Shown: piece by piece, positions 1-9,399 of the stretch | Numbering within the stretch: the first letter of the stretch is position 1 | Layout: every line of letters starts with the position of its first letter | Assembly (NCBI RefSeq): GCF_003752405.1 | Contig: NZ_RKHK01000001.1 | Location: 2,170,001 to 2,234,000 of the forward strand | From: Bogoriella caseilytica | GTDB taxonomy: Bacteria > Actinomycetota > Actinomycetes > Actinomycetales > Actinomycetaceae | Reading direction: 5' to 3' | DNA: 64,000 bases | Notes under the pieces: model-generated | The model's input: only the letters and a program-made list of their open reading frames with translations | Databases searched by the model: none | Told to the model about the DNA's origin: nothing | Translations under genes and position numbers: made by a program

Positions 1-1074
1 CAGTCCACCACGGTGCATGCGCGTGCCCTCCGCGATGGTGCGCGAGCGCTCTACGGGGACCACCCCGAGGCGGAGCTGGTGGAGATGAGCCGTCAGGCCC
101 GCGCCGACGACTTCCCCGGCCTGTACGACCGGGCGCTGCACCTCTCCGGCACCGCGGGCGTGCTGACCGACATCCCCGAGATCGACTCCGAGGCCTGGCC
201 GCACCGGCGATACAAGCCGATCGCCCGGATCGACCCGTACCTCTACCCCTTCGGGCATCCGAGGTGGCAGGGCCGTGGCAGCGATACCCCGCGGTTCCGC
301 CGCATCTTCTCGCACGTGCTGGACCGTCAGCTCGAGCGAGCGGGCATCGCGCTCCCCGGCACCCTGGGGGAGTACGAGGACTTCGTGCTCAGCTCTTTGC
401 GGCGGCGGCGGTCGGAGGGGTTCGTCGGGCTCAAGATTGCCTCCGCCTATGTGCGCCCGCTGTCCTTCCAGCGAGTTGGCCGTGCCGAGGCCGAAGCGGC
501 CTGGGCTGCTCTGGCCGGAGGTCCGCGCGAGGTCCCCGAAGCGGCGCATCGTGTGCTCTCGGACCACCTCGTCTTCGCGATCCTGGAGTGGGCCACGGCA
601 GAAGGCATGCCGGTGCAGATCCACACCGGTTTCGGTCACGCCGAGCCTGGCCTGCGCGTGGCCACGGCCGACCCGCTGCTGCTGGAGCCGCTGCTCGCTG
701 ACCCGGCCCTGAACCGGCTCAAGGTCATCCTCATTCATGGCGGTTTCCCCTACAGCTCGCACCTGACGGCACTTGCCCACGCGTACGGCAACGTCCATCT
801 CGATTTCTCCTGGATGCCCTATCTCCATCACCACGTGGTGGGCCGAGTGCTCGAGGAATGGTTGGAGTTCCTCCCGGCGGACCGGGTGATGTACGGAACC
901 GACACCGGCTCGCCCGAGCTGCACGTCTCAGCGACAGAACGAGCGCGCGCAGCACTCGATGGCGTCCTGGCCGAGGGGGTGGGCTCCCGGCTCTGGTCGA
1001 CGTCCCAGGCCTGCTGGCTGGCCGAACGTGTGCTGCACCGGAACCTCTGCGACGTCTACGAGGTCGGACTATGA
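1..1074 (+). CDS. Amidohydrolase (TIM-barrel) family protein, 5' end cut by window
   Basis: The reading frame is open to the left edge, so the N-terminus, which would normally carry the first metal-binding histidines, is missing. The visible part has the amidohydrolase-2 pattern: a GLKIASAYVRP strand with a candidate metal lysine, then PVQIHTGFG (metal His), VILIHGGFPY (second His) and MYGTDTG (catalytic Asp near the C-terminus). Such enzymes are metal-dependent hydrolases or decarboxylases of small carboxylates, lactones or amides. The FluG-like subgroup is a possible home, but the substrate is unknown. The stop overlaps the start of the ABC ATPase (ATGA), so the enzyme is translationally coupled to an importer and probably acts on the imported compound. 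That last point is inference from context. Confidence 0.8.
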   Translation, partial: QSTTVHARALRDGARALYGDHPEAELVEMSRQARADDFPGLYDRALHLSGTAGVLTDIPEIDSEAWPHRRYKPIARIDPYLYPFGHPRWQGRGSDTPRFRRIFSHVLDRQLERAGIALPGTLGEYEDFVLSSLRRRRSEGFVGLKIASAYVRPLSFQRVGRAEAEAAWAALAGGPREVPEAAHRVLSDHLVFAILEWATAEGMPVQIHTGFGHAEPGLRVATADPLLLEPLLADPALNRLKVILIHGGFPYSSHLTALAHAYGNVHLDFSWMPYLHHHVVGRVLEEWLEFLPADRVMYGTDTGSPELHVSATERARAALDGVLAEGVGSRLWSTSQACWLAERVLHRNLCDVYEVGL

Positions 1075-1835
1075 CCGCGCTGGTCGAGCTCGACGGGCTG
1101 AGCAAGTCCTATCGCACCCGTACCGGGGACGTCCTCGCGCTCAGCGGTGTCGACTTGCAGGTCGAGGAAGGAGAGTTCCTCGCCATCGTCGGGCCGTCGG
1201 GCTGCGGGAAGACCACGCTACTGAAGATCCTGGCCGGGCTCGAGACCCACAGTGAGGGTGGCGCCTCCATGCATGGCGCCCCGCTCGGTGATCAATCCAG
1301 CGATGTTGGCATGGTCTTTCAGAAGGCCACCCTGCTGCCCTGGATGGACATTCTCGCCAATGTCATGCTGCCGATCACTCTTCGGCGCCGGGCGAGCAAG
1401 GCCGACCGGCAGACGGCGCTCAGTCTGCTGGAGATGGCCGGCATCGAGGAGTTCGCGGGCAAACGCCCCGGCGAGCTCTCCGGTGGCATGCAGCAGCGTG
1501 CCGCGATCTGCCGTGCCCTTGTGCACGAGCCGTCCCTGCTGCTGCTGGACGAGCCCTTCGGCGCTTTGGACGCGATGACCCGCGACACGCTGAACGTCGA
1601 GGTCAACAGGATCTGGCGGGAAACCCACAAGACGGCGGTGCTGATCACCCACTCCATCCCCGAGGCGGTCTTCCTCGCCGAGCGGGTGATCGTGATGAGC
1701 CCGAGACCGGGAAGGATCATCGACGAGGTCCGCATCCCCTTTGGCCCGGTGCGCACTCCTGACTTGCTGGGCGAACCGGAGTTCGGCGCCCTGTGCGGCC
1801 ACATCCGCGAGCACTTCGAGGTGAGAGGCTCATGA
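1071..1835 (+). CDS. ABC importer ATPase, SsuB/TauB/NrtD type
   Basis: This 254-residue nucleotide-binding subunit starts at ATG 1071, overlapping the previous stop by four bases. It has Walker A GPSGCGKTT, a Q-loop in VGMVFQKATLLPWM, the signature LSGGMQQR, Walker B LLLLDEPFGALD, and an H-loop in LITHS. The FGALDAMTR form after Walker B is typical of the sulfonate/taurine/nitrate importer family. It powers uptake through the permease encoded immediately downstream (another ATGA overlap). No periplasmic-type binding protein is visible; it may lie upstream of the window. Sulfonate, nitrile, pyrimidine precursors and other substrates are all handled by this family, so the solute cannot be named. 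Confidence 0.9.
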   Translation: MTALVELDGLSKSYRTRTGDVLALSGVDLQVEEGEFLAIVGPSGCGKTTLLKILAGLETHSEGGASMHGAPLGDQSSDVGMVFQKATLLPWMDILANVMLPITLRRRASKADRQTALSLLEMAGIEEFAGKRPGELSGGMQQRAAICRALVHEPSLLLLDEPFGALDAMTRDTLNVEVNRIWRETHKTAVLITHSIPEAVFLAERVIVMSPRPGRIIDEVRIPFGPVRTPDLLGEPEFGALCGHIREHFEVRGS

Positions 1836-2698
1836 CCAAGGACTCCCAGCACGACCTCGCCCAGCCGGGCCTGCGCGAGACCGCCCGCCCCACACAGAAG
1901 CCGGGCCGCTCCGGCTCGCGCCGCTCCGGCCGCCTGCTCGGCGGCCGTGGTGGCCAGTACCTCGCCACCTCGGCGGTCCTGCTGGTGGTGCTCCTGGCGT
2001 GGCAGTTCCTGCCGGCATGGCTGAACACCCCGTCCTATGTGATGCCGGTGTTCAGCGATGTGCTCCGGGCGCTCACCGACCCGGCGGCCTTCCCGAGGTA
2101 CGTGTCGAACGCGGCCGTGACGATGACGGAGGTGATGCTCGGTCTCGCCATCGGCGTCTCACTCGGCCTCCTCCTGGCCATCGTGCTCTCGGAAATGCCC
2201 CGCGTCTACGCCGTGGTCTTCCCCTACGTGGTTGCCATCGAGTCGATCCCGAAAGTGGCCGTGGCTCCGCTCTTCGTGATCTGGTTCGGCTTTGGCTTGA
2301 CCTCGAAGGTGATCGTGGTGGTCATGCTCGCCTTCTTCCCGGTGTTGGTGAACACGATTCACGGGCTACGGGCAGTCGAGCGGGACCATATCGACCTGTT
2401 CCGGGTCAATGGCTCCGGTCCGGTGCAGATGCGGCTGCGACTGATGATCCCCTCGGCGCTGCCCCAGATCTTCAGCGGCCTGGAACTCGCGGTCGCCAAC
2501 GCGATGGTGGGGGCGATCGTCGCGGAGTTCGTCGGCGCTCAACAGGGCCTGGGAATGCTGATCCTCCAAGCTCAAGGGCGGATGGAGACGGCTGCGGTGT
2601 TCGCGCTCCTGATCATCCTGTCGGCCCTGGGCATCCTGTTGAACGTCAGCGTCCGGGCGCTGCGCCGGGTGGTGGTCAGCTGGGAGATCACCCGCTGA
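1832..2698 (+). CDS. ABC importer permease, SsuC/TauC type
   Basis: This is a 288-residue integral membrane protein of the BPD_transp_1 fold. After a basic, Arg/Ser/Gly-rich cytoplasmic tail of about 40 residues it shows about six hydrophobic helices. The EAA-type cytoplasmic loop that contacts the ATPase is visible near the C-terminus as VGAIVAEFVGAQQGLGMLI. ATG 1832 is chosen because it overlaps the ATPase stop codon; the upstream in-frame codons belong to the ATPase region. It forms the membrane channel of the importer whose ATPase lies just upstream, and the amidohydrolase is part of the same operon. The gene ends 15 bp from the convergent coaA. Confidence 0.88.
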   Translation: MTKDSQHDLAQPGLRETARPTQKPGRSGSRRSGRLLGGRGGQYLATSAVLLVVLLAWQFLPAWLNTPSYVMPVFSDVLRALTDPAAFPRYVSNAAVTMTEVMLGLAIGVSLGLLLAIVLSEMPRVYAVVFPYVVAIESIPKVAVAPLFVIWFGFGLTSKVIVVVMLAFFPVLVNTIHGLRAVERDHIDLFRVNGSGPVQMRLRLMIPSALPQIFSGLELAVANAMVGAIVAEFVGAQQGLGMLILQAQGRMETAAVFALLIILSALGILLNVSVRALRRVVVSWEITR

Positions 2699-2713
2699 GC
2701 GGCAGCGCAGCGC

Positions 2714-3667
2714 TCACAGTTTGCGCAGACGCATGCGGTGCACGCGGTGCTCGGCGTCCTTGGTCACCACCAGGGTGGCCCGGCCACGGGTGGGTTCGAT
2801 GTTCTCCCGCAGGTTCCTCTCGTTGATCGAGGTCCAAATCTGCTCGGCCCGGGTCACCGCCGCGGCATCGTCCAGTTCGGCGAAGTGACGGAAGTACGAG
2901 CCCGGCTCGGAGAAGGCCGTGGATCGCAGCTTCAGGAATCGATCCACGTACCAGCGCTTGATGTCCCGGCGGCGTGCGTCCACATAGATCGAGAAGTCGA
3001 AGAAGTCGCTCACCGCGATCGACGTCGTGCCGTCAGCGGTGATCCGGGCGGGCTGGAGCACGTTCAGGCCCTCGACGATGAGCACATCGGGCCGGCGCAC
3101 CACCTGGCGACGCTCCGGAACGATGTCGTAGGTGACATGGTCGTACAGCGGTGCGGAGACCTCGGCGGCCCCGCCCTTGACCTCGGCCACGAAGCGCAGC
3201 AGTGCCCGACGGTCGTAAGACTCCGGGAAGCCCTTGCGCTGCAACAGCCCTCGCCGTTCCAACTCGGCATTGGGGTACAGGAAGCCATCGGTGGTCACCA
3301 GATCCACCCGCGGGGTCTGCGGCCAGCGGCGCATGAGTTCGCGCATCAGCCGCGCCGTGGAGGATTTGCCCACCGCGACTGAGCCCGCAATGCCAATCAC
3401 GTAGGGGGTGCGTCGCGGGCGCTCGCCGAGGAAGGAGGAGGTCGCCTCGTGCAGGGCGCCGGTGGCTCCGGCATAGAGCTGCAACAGCGCGGACAGCGGC
3501 CGGTAGACGTCGTCGACCTCGGTGAGGTCGGTGGGGTCGCCGAGCCCGCGCAGCAGCGCGACGTCATCCGAGGTCAGGGGGAGCGGAGTGGTCGCCGCCA
3601 GACGCGACCAGGCCTCGCGGCCGAACTCGACGAAGGGCGTAGGTGGGCTCTGCGGGCTGACCGTCAC
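2714..3667 (-). CDS. coaA: Pantothenate kinase, type I (CoaA)
   Basis: It phosphorylates pantothenate with ATP, the first step of coenzyme A synthesis, in the cytoplasm. The protein is about 317 residues, the usual length for bacterial type I PanK. It carries the P-loop [21 protein letters not shown] and the conserved KGFPESYD and PLYDHVTYD segments; the C-terminus has the family [14 protein letters not shown] stretch. GTG 3667 is chosen because homologs begin just before SPxxPF(V)EF and because a GACAAT box lies 6 nt upstream, suggesting a leaderless mRNA. The longer ATG-started frame would run into glmS. It is divergent from glmS across about 49 bp. Confidence 0.95.
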   Translation of the reverse strand: MTVSPQSPPTPFVEFGREAWSRLAATTPLPLTSDDVALLRGLGDPTDLTEVDDVYRPLSALLQLYAGATGALHEATSSFLGERPRRTPYVIGIAGSVAVGKSSTARLMRELMRRWPQTPRVDLVTTDGFLYPNAELERRGLLQRKGFPESYDRRALLRFVAEVKGGAAEVSAPLYDHVTYDIVPERRQVVRRPDVLIVEGLNVLQPARITADGTTSIAVSDFFDFSIYVDARRRDIKRWYVDRFLKLRSTAFSEPGSYFRHFAELDDAAAVTRAEQIWTSINERNLRENIEPTRGRATLVVTKDAEHRVHRMRLRKL

Positions 3668-3673
3668 CCCACC

Positions 3674-3679
3674 ATTGTC
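3674..3679 (-). promoter_or_regulatory. Candidate -10 box for coaA (leaderless)
   Basis: On the reverse strand GACAAT is followed by 6 nt (GGTGGG) and then the GTG start of coaA. This spacing places the likely transcription start at or next to the start codon. No convincing -35 box was found. Confidence 0.45.
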
Positions 3680-3703
3680 CCATCGCGCCGGTGGCCGTCT
3701 GCC

Positions 3704-3709
3704 TATGCT
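3704..3709 (+). promoter_or_regulatory. Candidate -10 box for glmS (leaderless)
   Basis: TATGCT is followed by 7 nt and then ATG 3717. No Shine-Dalgarno sequence fits between them, so transcription probably begins at or near the start codon. Both divergent promoters share a 49-bp gap. Confidence 0.5.
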
Positions 3710-3716
3710 GGCGCGC

Positions 3717-5573
3717 ATGTGCGGCATCGTGGGCTACGTCGGCCCCTCTTCCCCCAGCTCTCGCCCCCTCGACCTCACTCTGGAGGGCCTGGCTCGCCTC
3801 GAGTACCGCGGCTATGACTCCGCCGGCGTGGCTGTGGCCGGCGCCGGCGCCCTGGCAGCGGCCAAGAAGGCCGGAAAACTCGCGAACTTGCGCGGTGTGC
3901 TCGAGGAGAGCCCGTTGCCCGAGGGCACTGCTGCGATCGGCCACACCCGGTGGGCCACGCACGGTGGGCCGACCGACATCAATGCCCACCCCCACCTTTC
4001 CGAGGATGGCCGGCTGGCGGTCATCCACAACGGCATCATCGAGAACTTCGCCGCACTCAAGGCGGAGCTGGAGGCCGAGGGAGTCTCGTTCTCCTCCGAG
4101 ACCGACACCGAGGCCGTAGCGCATCTGCTCTCCCGCGCCTACACCGCCTCCGGCGACCTGAGCGCCGCCATGCTGGCCGTCACCGCCCGGCTGGAGGGCG
4201 CCTTCACCCTCCTGGCCCTGCACGCCGAGCAGCCGGGAACAGTCGTCGCCGCACGCCGCAACTCCCCGCTCGTGGTGGGGCTGGGGGAGGGCGAGAACTT
4301 CCTCGGCTCCGACGTCGCCGCCTTCATCTCGGCGACCAAAGAGGCCATGGAAATCGGCCAGGACCAGGTCGTCACCCTCACCGCCGATGCGGTCACCGTG
4401 GTCGACGCCGCCGGGCAGCCGGCCGAGGGCAAGCGATTCACCGTGGACTGGGATGCCGCAGCGGCCGTCAAGGGCGGTTTCGAGACCTTCATGGAGAAGG
4501 AGATCCACGATCAGCCCAAGGCCGTGGCCGACACGCTTCTGGGCCGGCACGACGAAGCCGGGAACCTGGTGCTCGACGAGCTGCGCGTGGACGAGTCCGT
4601 GCTCCGCGGGGTGGACAAGATCGTGGTGGTGGCCTGCGGCACCGCGGCCTACGCCGGCCACGTGGCCAAATACGCCGTCGAGCACTGGTGCCGCATCCCG
4701 GTCGAGGTCGAGCTCGCGCACGAGTTCCGCTACCGCGATCCCGTGGTGAACGTCCGCACCCTGGTGGTGGCGATCTCCCAGTCCGGGGAGACCATGGACA
4801 CCCTGATGGCGGTGCGCCACGCCAGCGAGCAGGGAGCGAAGGTCCTCGCCATCGTGAATACCCATGGCTCGACCATCGCCCGCGAAGCCGACGCCGTGCT
4901 CTACACCCATGCCGGCCCTGAGGTGGCGGTGGCCTCCACCAAGGCCTTCCTGGCGCAGATCACCGCCTGCTACCTGCTCGGGCTCTACCTATCGCAGGTG
5001 CGTGGCTACAAGTACCCCGACGAGGTGGCCGGCTATCTCGAGGAACTCGGCAAGCTGCCGGGCAAGATCGAACAGGTCCTGGAGCAGGAGGAGGACATCA
5101 AGGCGGTGGCCCGGGCCATGCAGAGCAACACCTCGGTGCTGTTCCTGGGCCGCCACGTGGGCTTCCCTGTGGCCATGGAGGGCGCCCTGAAGCTCAAGGA
5201 GCTGGCCTACATCCACGCCGAGGGATTCGCGGCCGGCGAGCTCAAGCACGGCCCGATCGCGCTGATCGAGCCCGGTCAGCCGGTCTTCGTCATCGTCCCC
5301 ACCCCGCGCCGGCCGCTGCTGCACCAGAAGGTGGTCTCCAACATCCAGGAAGTGCGCGCCCGCGGCGCCCGCACCCTGGTCATCGCCGAGGAGGGCGATG
5401 AGTCGGTGGAGGAGTTCGCCGAGGTGATCTTCCGCGTGCCCCGCACGCCCACGCTGATGATGCCGCTGGTCACGGTGGTGCCGCTGCAGATCTTCGCCGC
5501 GGAACTCGCCGCAGCCAAGGGCCTGGACGTGGACCAGCCCCGCAACCTCGCCAAGTCCGTGACGGTGGAGTAG
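3717..5573 (+). CDS. glmS: Glutamine--fructose-6-phosphate aminotransferase (isomerizing)
   Basis: It makes glucosamine-6-phosphate from fructose-6-phosphate and glutamine, the entry step to peptidoglycan amino sugars. It is 618 residues, a normal length. ATG 3717 is certain because maturation must expose the nucleophilic cysteine of MCGIVGYVG. The N-terminal class II glutaminase domain (about 1-240) includes [16 protein letters not shown] and a HNGIIEN loop. Two SIS sugar-isomerase domains follow, with [12 protein letters not shown] (from about 300), SQSGETMDT (about 352) and the C-terminal [13 protein letters not shown] tail that closes the sugar site. It is followed after 22 bp by acpS. 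A longer upstream frame (from 3522) only overlaps coaA and is not used. Confidence 0.97.
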   Translation: MCGIVGYVGPSSPSSRPLDLTLEGLARLEYRGYDSAGVAVAGAGALAAAKKAGKLANLRGVLEESPLPEGTAAIGHTRWATHGGPTDINAHPHLSEDGRLAVIHNGIIENFAALKAELEAEGVSFSSETDTEAVAHLLSRAYTASGDLSAAMLAVTARLEGAFTLLALHAEQPGTVVAARRNSPLVVGLGEGENFLGSDVAAFISATKEAMEIGQDQVVTLTADAVTVVDAAGQPAEGKRFTVDWDAAAAVKGGFETFMEKEIHDQPKAVADTLLGRHDEAGNLVLDELRVDESVLRGVDKIVVVACGTAAYAGHVAKYAVEHWCRIPVEVELAHEFRYRDPVVNVRTLVVAISQSGETMDTLMAVRHASEQGAKVLAIVNTHGSTIAREADAVLYTHAGPEVAVASTKAFLAQITACYLLGLYLSQVRGYKYPDEVAGYLEELGKLPGKIEQVLEQEEDIKAVARAMQSNTSVLFLGRHVGFPVAMEGALKLKELAYIHAEGFAAGELKHGPIALIEPGQPVFVIVPTPRRPLLHQKVVSNIQEVRARGARTLVIAEEGDESVEEFAEVIFRVPRTPTLMMPLVTVVPLQIFAAELAAAKGLDVDQPRNLAKSVTVE

Positions 5574-5595
5574 TGGCCACGAGGAGGCTGGAACC

Positions 5596-5946
5596 GTGAT
5601 CGTGGCCATCGGCGTCGATCTGTGCGCCGTGCGGCGGCTCGCCGAGCGCCTCGAACGCGCCCCGCGCCTGGCCGAGCGGCTGTTCACCGCGGGCGAGCGC
5701 GGCCTGCCGGTGGAATCCTTGGCGGCCCGCTTCGCCGCCAAGGAGGCGGTGGCCAAGGCTCTGGGTTCCCCTGGTGGTCTGAGCTGGCAGGACTGTGAGG
5801 TGCGGAGCGCGGCCTCCGGTGCGCCGGAGGTGCACCTGCGTGGCGCGGTGGCTGCCCGCGCCGAGGAGCTGGGCATCACCCATTGGCACCTCTCCCTGAG
5901 TCACGACGGCGGCGCTGCCATCGCCATGGTGGTGGCCGAAAGGTAG
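5596..5946 (+). CDS. acpS: Holo-[acyl-carrier-protein] synthase
   Basis: This 116-residue protein transfers the 4'-phosphopantetheine arm from CoA onto acyl carrier protein, activating fatty-acid synthesis. The family signatures are complete: GVDLCAVRR with the metal-binding Asp8, and [14 protein letters not shown] with Glu50. C-terminal [18 protein letters not shown] forms the last strands of the trimer-type AcpS fold. It starts at GTG 5596, 22 bp after glmS, with an AGGAGG ribosome site a few bases upstream. The order glmS-acpS-nnr-alr is a conserved actinobacterial arrangement. Confidence 0.95.
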   Translation: MIVAIGVDLCAVRRLAERLERAPRLAERLFTAGERGLPVESLAARFAAKEAVAKALGSPGGLSWQDCEVRSAASGAPEVHLRGAVAARAEELGITHWHLSLSHDGGAAIAMVVAER

Positions 5947-5964
5947 GGGCGGCACCATAGGGAC

Positions 5965-7539
5965 ATGATCACCGCTCACACCGCCGAGGCTGTACGCGAG
6001 GCCGAGGAGCCCCTTCTCGCCGCGGGCGTGCCGCTGATGGAACGCGCCTCCTTTGCCCTGAGTACTGCCATCGCGCGAGAGCTGCGGGCGCGTGAGCAGC
6101 CCGTGAGCGGAGCTCGGGTGCTGCTGCTGGTCGGTGGGGGCAACAACGGCGGAGATGCCCTGCACGCCGGCGCCTACCTCGCCCGGCGCGGCTGCGCGGT
6201 GCGGGCGGCTCTGCTCGCACCCGAAGCGCGGGTCCATCCGGCCGGTCTCAGCGCTGCCCGGCGGGCCGGCGTCCAGGTCGAGCAGGTCGCCGGTGAGGAC
6301 GGGCTGGTCTCGCTCGCCGCATCGCACCCGGTGTGGGTGGACGGCCTCACGGGGATTGGGGCCTCGGGCGGCCTTCGTTCCCCGCTGGCCGAAGCGGTGG
6401 AGGCCCTCACTGATCGCGCCGCAGAACTCCGCAGGGTCGGTTCGCCGCCGTTGATCGTGGCGGTGGACGTCCCCTCGGGGATCGGGGTCGACGACGGCAG
6501 CCTGCCCGGCCCGGTGCTGCCGGCCGATCTCACCGTGACCATGGGCGCGGTGAAAGCCGGGCTGGTGTTGCCGCCCGCCGCGCCACTGGCCGGGCGCATC
6601 GAGGTGGTGGATCTCGGGCTGGAGCTGGGCGAGGCGGAGGCCATGAGCCTGGAGGAGGGCGATGCGGCTGCGCGCTGGCCTGTTCCCGGCACTGCTGATC
6701 ACAAGTACACCCGCGGCGTCCTCGGGGTGGCCGCCGGTTCAGCCACGTACCCGGGGGCCGCCGTCCTCACCGTGGCCGGGGCGCTCGCCACCGGGCCAGG
6801 CATGGTGCGCTACCTCGGCGCGCCCTCGGTCAGCGCCGCCGTCCTGGGGGCCTATCCGGAGGTGGTGGCCGGCTCCGGCCGGGTGCAGGCTTGGGTGCTC
6901 GGCCCTGGTGTGGACCCCGACGACGAGATCCGCTTGGAGGAGCTTGCTGAGTACCGCGACGCCGCTGCGGAGGCAGGCGTGCCCGTGATCTTCGATGCCG
7001 GCGGACTGAGCCTGCTGCACGAACGCGAGGTCAAGGCCGAGGGGCCTACGGTGATCACCCCGCATGCCGGAGAGCTCGCGGCGCTCCTGACCGCCCGGGG
7101 GAACGACGTCGCCCGCGCGGAGGTCGACGCCGCTCCGGCCGCTCACGCCCGGCGCGCAGCGCAGCTCACCGGTGCCGTGGTGCTTCTGAAAGGCAGCGCC
7201 ACGGTGATCGCAGCGCCGGATGGGCCCCGGTATGTCCAGGCCGAGGCCACCGGCTGGTTGGCCACCGCCGGCGCCGGGGATGTCCTCGCCGGCGTGCTCG
7301 GCACCCTGGCCACAGCCGCGCAGAGCACCGCCGAGGCCGGCCATCGCCGCGTCACGGCCCGGGAACTCGCCGACGTCGCCGCCCTGGCGGTCTTCGTTCA
7401 CGGCCGGGCGGCTCGCCGCGCCGCCGGGCTCCCGCCACACGCGCTCCCGGCGGCGGCCGGGGGACCTGCGGGTCACCCCCTGCGCGCCGGGGACGTGGCC
7501 GCAGCACTCCCCGCCGTCATCGGAGAGCTGCTCGGATAG
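5965..7539 (+). CDS. nnr: Bifunctional NAD(P)H-hydrate epimerase / ADP-dependent NAD(P)HX dehydratase
   Basis: This metabolite-repair enzyme restores damaged, hydrated NAD(P)H. The 524-residue fusion has an N-terminal YjeF_N epimerase domain (about 1-210; LLVGGGNNGGDALHAG, VAVDVPSGIGVDDG) and a C-terminal ribokinase-like dehydratase domain (about 225-524; KYTRGVLGVAAGSATYPGA, VITPHAGELAALL, VVLLKGSATVI, TAGAGDVLAGVLGTL). The canonical GTGD phosphate loop reads GAGD here, still with the key Asp. A low-complexity Ala/Pro/Gly loop precedes the last helix. ATG 5965 lies 18 bp after acpS. The gene belongs to the glmS-acpS-nnr-alr-tsaE run. Confidence 0.93.
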   Translation: MITAHTAEAVREAEEPLLAAGVPLMERASFALSTAIARELRAREQPVSGARVLLLVGGGNNGGDALHAGAYLARRGCAVRAALLAPEARVHPAGLSAARRAGVQVEQVAGEDGLVSLAASHPVWVDGLTGIGASGGLRSPLAEAVEALTDRAAELRRVGSPPLIVAVDVPSGIGVDDGSLPGPVLPADLTVTMGAVKAGLVLPPAAPLAGRIEVVDLGLELGEAEAMSLEEGDAAARWPVPGTADHKYTRGVLGVAAGSATYPGAAVLTVAGALATGPGMVRYLGAPSVSAAVLGAYPEVVAGSGRVQAWVLGPGVDPDDEIRLEELAEYRDAAAEAGVPVIFDAGGLSLLHEREVKAEGPTVITPHAGELAALLTARGNDVARAEVDAAPAAHARRAAQLTGAVVLLKGSATVIAAPDGPRYVQAEATGWLATAGAGDVLAGVLGTLATAAQSTAEAGHRRVTARELADVAALAVFVHGRAARRAAGLPPHALPAAAGGPAGHPLRAGDVAAALPAVIGELLG

Positions 7540-7606
7540 CGCGCCACTGCCGCGCGGTCCGCGTTGCTCACGCTCACGCAGCGGGCTCGGGTGGGAGACT
7601 GGGGCC

Positions 7607-8857
7607 ATGACGAGTGCGCCCCGCGGCCCCGTGACTGAGGAGGCCCCCGATCCGGGCTGGGCCGAGCCACACCCGGCACGCGCCCTGGTCGATCTGCAGG
7701 CCATCGCCGAGAACACCCGCCGTCTGAACGAGGTCACGCCCGCCGCCGAGGTCATGGCCGTGGTCAAGGCCGACGCTTACGGGCACGGCCAGCTCCCGGT
7801 GGCGCGCACCGCCCTGCAGGCCGGGGCCAGCTGGCTCGGCACGGCCCAGCTCACCGAGGCCCTGGCGTTGCGCGCCGAACTGGCCGCCGACGGGCTCCAC
7901 CCTCCCATCCTGGCGTGGTTGTACTCGCCCTCGGCTGCGCTCGACGACGGGTTGCTCGCCGACATCGATCTCTCGGTCTCCACCCCGGCGGGCGTGCAGC
8001 AGGTGAGCGCCGCCGCCCACCGCACCGGCCGGACCGCCCGGATCCACCTCAAGGTCGATACCGGGATGGGGCGCGGGGGAGCCCGGGCTGAAGACTTCGG
8101 CGATCTCCTCCACGCCGCGGCGCAGGCGCGCGCGGAGGGGGCGGTGGAGATCACCGGCATCTGGTCGCACCTGGCACGCTCCGATGAACCGGAGCACTCC
8201 TTCACCGCCGAGCAGATCGAGGTCTTCACCTCCGCCCTCGCCCAGGCGGGTCAGGCGGGCATCGATCCGCAGGTGCGTCACCTCGCGAACTCGGCCGGAG
8301 CACTGTTCCACCCCGGGGCACACTTCGATCTGGTGCGCCCCGGGATCGCCACGTACGGCCTGAGCCCCGTGGCGGGGCAGAACCCGGCAGAGGTGGGCCT
8401 GCGCCCGGCCATGCACCTCCAGGCCCGCGTGGTGCTGGTCAAGGACGTGCCGCCCGGCACGCCCGTCTCCTACGGCGGCACCGCCCAGACCAGCACCGAG
8501 ACACGCTTGGCCGTGGTGCCGCTCGGCTACGCCGACGGCCTGCCCCGGGTCGCCTCGGACCTCGGCCCCGTGCTGATCGGGGGCCTGCGCCGCCAGGTCA
8601 CCGGCCGGGTGTGCATGGACCAGCTGGTGGTCGACCTCCAGGGCCGGGATCACTCGATCAGCGAGGGCACCGTGGTCACCCTCTTCGGTGACGGCGCACA
8701 GGGCCACCCCACGGCCGATGACTGGGCTCGGCTCTCCGGCACAATCAGCTACGAGATGGTGTCCCGCATCGGCACCCGAGTGCCGCGCATCTACCTGCCC
8801 GTGCGCGAGTCTGCGCCTGCCGGATCGCCCGTCATCACCCAGGAGGCCACCGCGTGA
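7607..8857 (+). CDS. alr: Alanine racemase
   Basis: It interconverts L- and D-alanine with pyridoxal phosphate, supplying D-Ala for peptidoglycan. The protein is 416 residues with a 20-residue N-terminal extension. Lys54 in VVKADAYGHG binds PLP, KVDTGMGRGG forms the barrel, and VSYGGT in the C-terminal domain supplies the catalytic tyrosine from the second subunit, followed by the conserved PLGYADGLPR and GRVCMDQ. ATG 7607 is chosen because homology begins shortly after it; the longer frame from 7220 overlaps nnr. The stop overlaps the tsaE GTG start (GTGA), so the two genes are coupled. Confidence 0.96.
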   Translation: MTSAPRGPVTEEAPDPGWAEPHPARALVDLQAIAENTRRLNEVTPAAEVMAVVKADAYGHGQLPVARTALQAGASWLGTAQLTEALALRAELAADGLHPPILAWLYSPSAALDDGLLADIDLSVSTPAGVQQVSAAAHRTGRTARIHLKVDTGMGRGGARAEDFGDLLHAAAQARAEGAVEITGIWSHLARSDEPEHSFTAEQIEVFTSALAQAGQAGIDPQVRHLANSAGALFHPGAHFDLVRPGIATYGLSPVAGQNPAEVGLRPAMHLQARVVLVKDVPPGTPVSYGGTAQTSTETRLAVVPLGYADGLPRVASDLGPVLIGGLRRQVTGRVCMDQLVVDLQGRDHSISEGTVVTLFGDGAQGHPTADDWARLSGTISYEMVSRIGTRVPRIYLPVRESAPAGSPVITQEATA

Positions 8858-9399
8858 ACACCATCGAGATCGAGCTCCCCGATGCCGAGGCCACCCGTGA
8901 CTTCGGCGCGCGGCTGGCCGCGGTGCTGCGCCCCGGCGACCTCGTCCTGCTCTCCGGCGGGCTCGGGGCGGGCAAGACCACCCTGACCCAGGGCATCGGC
9001 GCCGGCCTGAACGTGCGCGGCCACGTCGCCTCGCCCACCTTCATCATCGCGCGCGTCCATCACTCCCTCGTTGATGGGCCGGATCTGGTGCACGTCGATG
9101 CCTACCGGCTCAGCTCGCTGGACGAGCTCGACGCGCTCGATCTGGACAGCTCGCTGGAGGAGTCCGTGACCGTCGTGGAGTGGGGGGCCGGCACCGCCGA
9201 GGCACTGTCCGCGGACCGGCTTGAGGTCGAGCTGCAGCGCCCGGAGGGTGCCGCGACGCCGGGTGTGGGAGGAGAGGCCGAGGTGGTCGACGCACCGATC
9301 GATCTGGAGGATCTTGCCGCGCCGGCTGCGCGCCGGGCCACGGTGCGCGCGGTGGGTTCGCGCTGGCGCGACCTCGACGCGGCGGACCTGCAGTCATGA
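8854..9399 (+). CDS. tsaE: tRNA N6-threonylcarbamoyladenosine biosynthesis ATPase TsaE
   Basis: TsaE is the ATPase that works with TsaB-TsaD (also in this window) to put t6A on ANN-decoding tRNAs. Walker A GGLGAGKTT is at residues 35-43, followed by SPTFIIARVH, the conserved HVDAYRL and VVEWG. At 181 residues it is longer than the usual 150 or so. The extra length is an acidic, Gly/Ala-rich insert between ELQRPEG and the last strand RATVRAVGSRW. It starts at GTG 8854 overlapping alr, and its stop overlaps the next gene (ATGA), so a membrane-anchored secreted protein is translated as part of this operon. Confidence 0.93.
   Translation: MNTIEIELPDAEATRDFGARLAAVLRPGDLVLLSGGLGAGKTTLTQGIGAGLNVRGHVASPTFIIARVHHSLVDGPDLVHVDAYRLSSLDELDALDLDSSLEESVTVVEWGAGTAEALSADRLEVELQRPEGAATPGVGGEAEVVDAPIDLEDLAAPAARRATVRAVGSRWRDLDAADLQS

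Noticed and set aside
3522-3716. N-terminal extension of GlmS
   Set aside because: The glutaminase cysteine must be residue 2, so the start is ATG 3717; the upstream frame overlaps coaA.
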